A stretch of DNA of 64,000 bases, taken from Chrysemys picta bellii (taxonomy: Eukaryota; Chordata; Testudines; Emydidae). Under the pieces are notes generated by a model. That model saw nothing but the letters and a program-made list of their open reading frames with translations, did not search any database and was not told the DNA's origin. The DNA lies in the NCBI RefSeq assembly GCF_011386835.1, contig NC_088795.1, positions 98,702,434 through 98,766,433 of the forward strand. Reading direction: 5' to 3'. Positions 1 through 9,900 of the stretch are shown here, one piece after another. Position 1 is the first letter of the stretch, and every line of letters starts with the position of its first letter. The translations under genes and the position numbers were made by a program.

Positions 1-845
1 TCAGACTACAGCAGCTCGGAGTCCTCTTGAACCAGGCTGTCCCCTCTGCCCTGCTCTGCGGAGATGGGGTACAGGGGCGGGGGAGGGGACACGCTGACAT
101 CAGCATCCTCTGCCGTCCACCCCCGCTCTGCACAGCCCGCAGGAGGGTCCCGGGAGCAGCTGCTGGAAGGAGCAACGTGGGGGGAGGGGAACCTTACCAC
201 ATGCTGCTAGTCTGCTAATCGGCTGGGCGGCACTTGGATCTCTCCTGCACAGCTTACAGGGAACACAGGTGTTCGGTTTTGTGCAGTTAGAAAGTTGGCA
301 ATCCTAGTTGTAGATTCATACCCTGGCTTGCTGCGCATTAACTTGCCATGTAGACAACCCCTCAGTCTCCTCACTTTCCCCATGCATTGTCTAGATAGCC
401 TAGGCACCTAACTCAGGGCTATGGGCTCTACTGGGTGGTAGGACACCCAAAGTTAGGTATTGCCACATTGAGCCAACGTCCCCTTTGTGGATCTAGCCCT
501 TAGAGTCCAAATTTTACATGACTGTGCTGGATATAAGACCAGCCCTGTATATATGCTCATACCTTAGAGACATATTCATGCAAGTTTTCTAAATGGTTTG
601 AACACAATCCTATTTTTAGTTTTACATGAATTGGAAGTTGTATCATCACCTTCTCCTTCATTCCCCTGGAAATCACTTAACATCTTGTTGTATGAGCTGT
701 AGGGAGTGCAGATCTATTTTAATCAATACAGTATTTTCAGAGTAAAATTACTTGGTAAGCTATTTCTTCTATCAATGCAATAAAGGTATCTTTTTTACTT
801 GTGAATGTTGATAAACAGCCGTTGATTTTTTTTGTTCCCATGCAG
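1..845 (+). other. APBB2: APBB2 intron sequence upstream of the first visible exon
   Basis: No exon is recognised here. The first ~230 bases are GC-rich and resemble interspersed-repeat sequence rather than coding sequence. Around 480-500 there is a stretch reading toward GGATCTAG that looks like the end of the short terminal-inverted-repeat family better preserved at 22369-23228. From 500 to 845 the sequence is AT-rich and ends in a T-rich tract and CAG acceptor at 843-845, just before the first exon. Confidence 0.6.
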
Positions 846-929
846 TAGATTTCCCAACACCAAAGACAGAGCTGGTACAGAAGTTCCACGTCCAGTACTT
901 GGGCATGTTACCTGTAGTTAAACCAGTGG
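846..929 (+). CDS. APBB2: APBB2 coding exon, start of PTB2
   Basis: The exon follows a CAG acceptor and ends at a GTATGT donor. It is 84 nt: two bases complete a codon, 27 codons follow, and one base starts the next codon. The peptide contains [18 protein letters not shown], the first beta-strand of the PTB2 fold. Its final G joins GT of the next exon to give glycine within KPVGMD. Confidence 0.95.
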
Positions 930-3900
930 GTATGTAACACCATTGTTCTTAACTGATGCTAGAGGGGACTTACATAAAATCTAAAAGGGCTAGATTCTGA
1001 CTACACATGCACTGGTAAAGAAAAGTGCAAGGAGCAACAGCGCTCTTTACTTGTGTTCCTGATGCACAGGGGTCAGCACTGAGCCTCCAAATAGGAAGAG
1101 AATGGGGCTGTCTAGTGCTCATGGCCTCACTCAGGCTTGTGCTTCCTCAGCCAGAATGTTTTGGGAAGGCTGCTGAGACAAAGCCCTTTGCAGCGCCCTC
1201 TCCCAACATGACCAGTGACAATTAAAAAGTCAGAAGGGAGTTGTAAGTGCATAGGACTGGAGTGAGGTGCTACCTGAACAAGCTGCTGTCCCAGTGTTTT
1301 AAGCCTCCTAGGAGAAGACTGGCAACTACTTTTGTTTTTACAAAGTGACAAAAAAAAAAATAAAGGATAGCAGGAGCTAGTTATTTTTTTTCTTAAGCCC
1401 CTGCCATCAGAATGTTTTTAGCTAAGAAATCTAAGGCAACTTCTTTTCTGTGCTTCCAGATGAAAATAATAGTTTCTTCTAGTTTTTTTTATGTATTTAT
1501 TTTATACATTTTTTTTAATCCCATTCTCCCTCCCTCTACATTTTAGGTATGGATACGCTGAACAGTGCCATAGAAAACCTTATGGCTTCCTCTAGTAAAG
1601 AGGAGTGGATGCCAGTTACCATGAATGTTGCTGATGCTACTGTGACGGTCATCAATGAAAGAGTAAGTTAGGAATAGATTAACCTAATAGTTTTGGTAGT
1701 GCAATCTCAGAAAGCTAGAAAGACCCCATCTGTAATAGAATTTTTGTTTGGACTAGAGTGTATTCTTTTGTTTCACTTGACATTTCCCTCCAGTACTGTA
1801 AACTGTGCACAATAGGACCATTTAGTAAAGATTGAGATTTTAAAAATCTTACAATTCATCTTCCGCTTTTATGTTAAAGCGCAGCATATCAAGGTTCTTA
1901 CCAGTGACTTTTGTTAGGTTCAGTTTTATTTGCCCCTTCAAAACAAGCCCTTAGAAATAATTGTAAATGTTTATGAGGTATAAAAAAATAAGTATCAGCA
2001 TTATCTTTTCCTGGGGTTTTTGAGACCCAAATACTGCAAGCCTAAACCCTGGGCCAAGAGTCCTGAATGCTAAGATTTGCTCTGTCCTCCTCTGCAATTT
2101 AGCAAGGACAAGGAATCTTTCAGTCTTTGTTTCGTGCTGCTGCTTTATACAAAGCATTTTCCCAGAAGTCCAGTAGAGTGACACTTTCAAGAAATAGGTC
2201 TGTTTCACTGCTGCTGTGTCCCGGGGTAAAATCCCCATTCAACATGGATAAGTAGTTGTTGTTGTTGTTGTTTTATGACTTACCGCAGTCTGTCTTTTTT
2301 AAACTGAAATAACCTAGAAACTGTGGTGTGCCCAATACCAACCGCTTTGGTCTCTCTTCTTCTTGTATTTTAGAAGGGTTAATTGAGTTCAGCACATTGC
2401 TAATGCTCTACAGATAAATAATAAGAGTTCAGCACTACAGCTACAGTTTCACCAGGGATTTTAAAAATGTAAATGAAATATACCAAAAAGTTGTATTGAA
2501 TACATTGTAGTAATGAGCAATCATTGCTTCGTAACCAGAATGAAGAACAAATCATGGTAGAATGTCGTGTTCGGTTCCTGTCCTTTATGGGAGTGGGCAA
2601 GGATGTCCATACATTTGCCTTCATTATGGATACAGGGAACCAGCATTTTGAATCCCATGTTTTTTGGTGTGAACCAAATGCAGGAAATGTATCAGAAGCT
2701 GTTCAGGCTGCGTGTATGGTAAGTGATCTTTTTCAAAGTGAACTGTAGTACTTAGCTCTTTCACTAACTCTATAAATAGTAATAATTCTAAATTTACAAT
2801 TATATTAAATCCCTATAATATTTAAAGAACTGTAAAAACTGGTATCTTTAATGCAAAATAAATAAATAAATAAATCTTTGAGAATTTAAATAATGCTCCT
2901 ATACCAACCTTACCTATTTGGGTAAAAGTGATTATGAAATGATAGATTTCATGATTTTAGGGAAAGGAAGGAGTGAGAGCAGCAGAATAAGGATAATGGA
3001 CTTCAAAAAGGCAGACTATAACAAGCTCAGAACTTGTTGGTGAGGTCCCATGGGAGGAAAGTCTAAGGGAAAAAGCAGTTCAGGAGAGCAGTTTCTCAAA
3101 GACACAATATTAAAGGCACAACAATAAACTATCTCAGTGTGAAGGAAAGATAGGAAGAATAGTAAGAGGACAACACAGCTTCATCAGGAGCTCTTTAATT
3201 ACCCCCAAATCAAAAAGGAATCCTCCAAAAAGTGAAAACATGAACAAATTGCTAAAGATGAATACAAAAGAACAGCACAAGCATGTAGGGACAAAGTCAG
3301 AAAGGCTAAGGCACAAAATGAGTTACACCTCGCAACGGCCATAAAAGGGCAATAAGAAGAAGTTCAATAAATTCATTAGGAGCAAGAGAATATCAAGGAA
3401 TGTGTAGATCCACAACTTAATGGGGAATGAGAGCTAATGACAGATGACCAGCAAGAACGCTGTGGTGTTTAATGGCTATTTTGCCTCAGGCTTCTCTAAA
3501 AGAAAGTTGTGACTGGATGCATAATATTAACAATTAATATTAACCAAAAGGGAGAAGGAGTGCAACACAAATAGGGAATGGACAGGTTAATGAATATTTA
3601 CATCAGTTAGATGTATTCAGGTAGCTGGGCCTGGTGAAATTCATCCTAGGATACTTAAGGAACTAACTGACGCATTCTTGGAACCACTAACAGTTACATT
3701 CAAGAACTCATGGAGGACAGGTGTGTGGTCCCAGAGGACCGCAGAAGGGCAAACATAGCACCTATCTTTTAAAAGGGGGAGTAAAGGAGGACCCAGAAAT
3801 TATAGATTAGTCAAGCTAACTTTGATACCTAGAAAAATACTGGAACCAATTATTAAACAATCAATCTGTAAGCTCCTAGAGCAGCAGTTCTCAACTAGGG

Positions 3901-6900
3901 AGGGAAACCACTAACTGGTTTAAGGGGGTCTGCCAAATGGGGCTGATGTTAGACTCACTGGGGCCCTGGGCTGAAACCCCACTGCCCCCACAGGGGCTGG
4001 ACTACTGGAGCCTCGCTGCCCACCGGTGCTGAAGCCCCTGCAACCTGAGGCTGAAGCCAACACCTTAGCAACAGAGCTTTGCAGGGCCCCCTGTGGCATG
4101 GGACCACAGGCAGTTTCCCTGCTTGGTACCCCCCTAATGCCAGCCCTGGCTTTTATATGCAGAAAAATAGTTGTGATACAGGTGGGCCATAGAATTTTTT
4201 TGGGGGGTGGGAGGGAGCTCAGAAAGAAATACGTTGAGAACTTATGATGGATTTGTCAAGAACATGTCATGCCAAACATGTTGACCAGGTTACTGGCCTA
4301 GTGAATGGGGGAAGCAGTAGATATGATACATCTTGATTTTTAGTAAGGCTTTTGACAGTCCCACATGACATTCTCATAAGCCAACCAGGGAAATGTGGTC
4401 TCAATGGAATTACTATAACATGAGTGCTTACCTGGTGGCAGACCATACTCAAAGAGTAGTTATTAATGGCTCACTGTCAAACTGGGAAAACATACCTAGT
4501 GGGGTCCCAGAGGGGCCTGTCCTGGGTCTGTTACTATTTAATATTTTCATTGATTTGGATATTGGAGTGGAGCGGTTGCAAGCACTTTGGAGGGGACAGA
4601 ATTCAAATTCAAAATTGGTCTGGAATCAACAAAGTGAAATTCAATAAAGACAAATGCAAAGTACTGCACATAGGAAGGGAAAATGCAAAAATACAAAATG
4701 GGGAATAACTGGCTAGGTTGTACTACTGCTGATGAGGATCTGGGGGTTATTGGAGATCACAAATTGAATATGAGCTAACAATGTGATGCAGTTGCAAAGA
4801 AAGGCTAATATTCTGGGGTATATTAAAAGGAGAGTTATCTGTAAGACACAGGAGATAACTGTCCTGGTCTAATTGGCACTGGTGAGGACTCAGATGGATA
4901 CTGTGTCCAGTCCTGGGTACCACACTGTCAGAACAATGTGAACAAATTGGAGAGAGTTCAGAAGAAAGCAACAAAACATGGCCTGTGAGAAAAGGCTAAG
5001 AAAACTGGGCATGTCTACTCTTGAGAAATGCAGACTGAGGAGGAACCTGATAAGTCTTCAAATACATTAAAATTTGTTATAAAGAGAATTGTGATCAATC
5101 GTTCTCCATGTCCACAGAGGTGGGACAAGAAATAATGGTCTTCACCTGCAGCAAGGGAGATTTAGTTTAAATATTAGTAAAAGTTTTAACTCTAAGGATA
5201 GTTAAGCACCGAAATAGGTTATCAGGGTGGTTGTGGAATCCCCTTCAATAGAGGTTTTTAAGAACATGTGAGACTTACCCCTGTCTGGGATGGTCTTAGG
5301 TGTACTTGGTCCTGCCTCAGCACAAGGGGCTGAAGTAGGTGACTTCTTGAGGTCCCTCCCAGCCCTACATTTCTTTGATTCTACCTCCTACCCCTATCCA
5401 TGTCTACAATGTGATGAAGGGCCCTTTTATTCTCATTACATGATCATCTAACACTGAGCAGTTTGACATAGGCCTGTATGCAAATATGCCATTCAATAAT
5501 TGGAGTAAATTCTCAAATTATACAAGTAAATTGACCCATGAGATGCTTTCATTCACTTCTAAAATCAGACCCTGACATTTCCGCAATATATTCTCCTTTA
5601 AAATAACTACGTTTGATTCTTCTTCGAGTGATTGCTCATGTGTATTCCACCGTAGGTGTGCGTGCTCGCCACGTGCACCGGTGCCGGAAGTTTTTCCCTT
5701 AGCAGTACCCATAGTGGGGGAGCCCCGCTGCGATCCCTGGAGTGGCGCCTCTATATCACACCATAAAGAGGGCTGCACGCTCCTCCCACCCCCAGTTCCT
5801 TCTTGCCGCCAGTGAAGGTAGTTGGAACTTGTGCTCCAGCATTGCTGCAGCGCCTTTCCTTAGTGGTACGATCTTCGACAGTAGTAGTTCTTCAGTTAGT
5901 GGCCTGGCTCGGGTCATGCCCCGAGCCCCAGGCTTCAAGTCGTGCGACTCCTGTCGCAATTCCATGCCCAGAAGCGATCCACACTCAGAGTGTCTTCACT
6001 GTCTGGGCGAGGCTCACATAAGTGAGTGCTGCAAAATCTGCAAGTCCTTCAAGCCCCAGACTAAGCGCGAACGTGAGATCCGTCTCCGGGCCCTGCTTAT
6101 GGAGTCGGTATTGGCTCCCCTGCCAAGAGGCAAGGCAAGACAAGGACAGGGGTGAGGCCGGACCCGAGTTGGGCAGCCCACGATCCCCCTCAGGGCCCAG
6201 ACCTCCGACTCGAGTGGAGCGGAGTAGTCCGGCCCCGTCCGTGCCTGCCTCTCCAATGATGAGAGTCCCGTAGATGCCGGAGGCAGCTCAGGCAGCGCAC
6301 GACATCCTCGTCCTGCCAGTACCGGGCGTGCCACCTGAGTCAGGCCCCCGGTCCCGAGGAAAGACGCTGCTGGGCGCCCAGCCCTCCCCGGCCAGGTTGG
6401 AGGTTGAGGTCCCTGCTCGATCCGCGGGGCCTTCCCAGAGCCCGTGTCAGATCTCCACTCTGTTGTCGGGGTCGCCGGAATCTTCCCCGGCTCGCAGGAG
6501 CCGTAAGCACCGGGACAGGAAGCGTCGACGCTCCTCCTCCAGCCGGAGTGATAGCAGGTCGCGACACCATCGGCACCACCACTCATACCACGGCGTGCGC
6601 CAGGCTCGGAGTATGTCCCGACCGTCACTGTCACCGAGGCGTCATAGCCACGGTCGTCGTAGGGAGTCTAGAGATAGCACCTCTGACTTATATGTCTCCT
6701 CGTCGTCGAGGTCAAAATCCCGGGGCAGGAGCCGACCAGGACGGCATCGGTCCAGCCGCTCTTATGTCACCGTGGGCTCCTCAGCTACCTCGGCTACCAG
6801 TCGTCCTTCCCTGGGCCACGTCGTCCCTCAGGAACATGTAACCCTGGTAGGGCCTCCGACGGCTCAATGGCAAGGGGTGCCATGGCAAGGACAGTGGTGC

Positions 6901-9900
6901 CAGTGGGAACTGTGGCCCCAGGCGCCCTCACCGGCGAGGCCCCGCTCTGTTGCTGGGGCATCCCAAGCGCCTTCGGCGTCCCCGCCTCGGCACCGAGAGC
7001 AGTCCTCAGGTACCGAATCACCGGCACCACATCCGGACCCAGACGTGGAGTGCAACCCACCAGTACCACCTGATGCCCTAGAGGCAGTACCTGTCGTCTC
7101 GTCGGCACCGGACGAGTCCATAGTGGCGCCGCCTCCTCCTTCTCAGGAGGACTTTAAGGCTTATCAAGAGCTTCTCCAACGAGTAGCCACCAACCTCCAG
7201 ATCCAGGGTGAGGAGATGGAGGAGCCGTCGGACAATTTGTCCTCCTCGGCAGTGGGCCGTGTGGCCCTACCCCTGCATCAAGGGGTAGCAAACATTTCTA
7301 GTGGACTCTGGCAAACCCCGGCCTCTCTGCCGCCCATTTCTAAGAAGGCAGAGCGGAAGTACTTTGTCCCAACAAAGGGGCATGAGTACCTATACACTCA
7401 TCCTATCTGTCAACCACCGTGAAAGACGTGGCCAGCCCACACTCACCCCCAAGGACAGGGGGCAGGGCGTTATTTGCGGACCAGACGGACACTCGTCTGT
7501 ACGGGATGAAGGACTCCCGCACCACCCTGCAGACTCTCGGCCTGTATGTCCAACCAGCCAAGGACAAACCCAGACCCCAGCCTTCGGCTCCCCCTGTAAG
7601 GGGCAGGTACGAGCCCCCACCTAAGAGGCCTAGGGACCAGCAGCGTAGGTCACAGCGCCAGTCCCGTTTGGCCCCACGGCCCGGCCCCTCGAAGGGCAAG
7701 AGGCAGGGGAAGAGGCGATTTTGACTCTTTGTGGGGGGCCACCTGGCCTGTTGCCAGGGGAACCCCCCAGTTAATAAAGTTGTTTTTTGGCAACCGTTTA
7801 TCGGTCTTCAGAGTGTATTGGTCCTGTATAACATCAGACCGGTGGGTCCCCAGTACCATCTCCAAGAGGTACAGGCCGCAGTTCAATTCACCCCCACCAC
7901 ACCATCCTCCGTCCCGGGATGTCCCTGGGGACCCAGAACACACACTTCTTTTAAATCAGGAGGTGACGCGCCTCCTCACCCTAGGCGCAGTGGAGAGGGT
8001 ACCTCGGGAATTCCAGGGCAAAGGGTTTTACTCCCGGTATTTCCTGATCCCGAAAACAAAAGGCGGGCTCAGGCCCATCCTCCACCTGCGGAATCTCAAA
8101 CAGTTTCTGGTTTGCTGCAAATTCCGTATGGTGTCCCTGGCCTCTATTGTTCCGTCCCTGGACCCTGGGGATTGGTTCGCAGCCCTGGACCTCCAGGATG
8201 CATACTTCCCTATCCACATTTTCAAGGGTCACAGGTGCTTCCTCCACTTCCTGGTAGGGAGAGACCACTACCAGTTTACAGTCCTTCCCTTTGGCCTTTC
8301 CACGGCCCCCAGGGTTTTTACCACATGCATGGCGGTGGTAGCAGCCCACCTCAGGAGGAAGGGGCTGCTGATCTTCCCCTACCTGGACGACTGGCTGCTC
8401 AAGGGCAAGTCTCGGTCCCAGATGCAGGCGCAGATGGAATTCCTGCTAGACACCTGCACGAGTCTAGGCCTAGTAGTAAACAAGGAAAAGTCCACGTTAG
8501 TCCTGGTTCAGCGCATACACTTCATAGGGGCGCTGATAGACTCGCTGGTGGCCCGGGACAGATTCGAGACGCTCAAGGGTCTCATCGCCTCGGTCACGGC
8601 CTTCCCTGTGACGACGGCACGGGCGTGCCTTCAGATCCTAGGCCATCTGGCAGCTTGCATCTCAGTGGTACGACACGCCAGGCTCAGGATGATGCCCCTC
8701 CAACTCTGGCTGGCCTCCCAATATTCCCAGGCCAGGAACGGCCTGGACAAGGTCGTCACATTGCCACCCAGTGTAGTGGCCGACCTGCAATGGTGGTCCC
8801 TCCTGAGCAACATGCTTCAGGGTATCCCATTCCGGGAGTCCCCTCCCTCGCTAGATCTGGTGTCAGACACCTCGGACCTAGGATGGGGAGCCCATGTGGG
8901 GAGCTTCAAAACCCAGGGCAGATGGTCGCCCCCAGAATTATCTCTGCACATAAATGTCAGGGAAATCAGGGCGGTGCACCTGGCGTGCGTAGCCTTCAGT
9001 CAGCACCTAGCGGGGAAGGTGGTCAGAGTCCTCACAGACAATCCGACCGCAATGTACTATATCAACAGGCAAGGCGGCACGCATTCCATGGCGTTGTGCC
9101 AGGAAGCCCAGCTCCTGTGGGAGTTCTGTATACCCACAACATCCTTTTGAGGGCTTTTCACCTGTCTGGCAAGCGCAATACGCTCGCGGATCACCTAAGC
9201 AGGTTTTTCTCCCAACAACATGAGTGGTCTCTACACGGGGAGGTGGCCAAGCAGCTCTTCCTAGAGTGGGGTACTCCCCAGGTAGATCAGTTCGCCAACG
9301 TCCAGAATCGCCTATGCCCACGATTCTGCTCCAGGGCGGGAGAGGGCGAAGGGGCGATATCGGACGCGTTCCTAATTCCATGGTCGGGCTGCCTGTTCTA
9401 CGCCTTCCCGCCCTTTCCCTTGATAGGCAAAGTTTTACAGAAGGTAAAGGCAGACGGGGCACGGATTATCCTCATAGCCCCGGATTGGACCCGTCAACAT
9501 TGGTACGGGACCCTCCTGCAGCTTTTAGTGGCCCCCCCCGCACAGGCTGCCGCTTCGACCGGACCTCTTCTCCCAGGAGAGAGGACGTCTCCTCCACCCC
9601 AACCCAGCCACGCTCCACTTGACAGCGTGACTGCTCCGTGGTTGAATGAGGAGAAGGGGAGATGTTCTGAGGGTGTTAGGTCTTGCTTGACAGCAGGAGA
9701 CCGTCCACGCGACGAACCTACCTGGCCAAATGGTATCAGTTCTCCATGTGGGAGAGGGAGAGGGGATCCTCCCCCTCCTCCGCATCTATCCAATTCATCC
9801 TCTATTACCTCCTCTCCCTTAGGACCCAAGGCTGGCGCCCTCCTCGGTCAGGGTACATCTGGCGGCCATTTCGGCTTTCTACCCCCCAGTGCAGGGCCAT

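Noticed and set aside
1..230. GC-rich start of the window as a possible APBB2 exon
   Set aside because: No frame gives a Fe65-family peptide, and no acceptor-donor pair fits the phase of the exon at 846.
6014..6634. 206-codon minus-strand frame in the DIRS
   Set aside because: It is an antisense shadow of the GC-rich Gag-like region, which has clear plus-strand homology.
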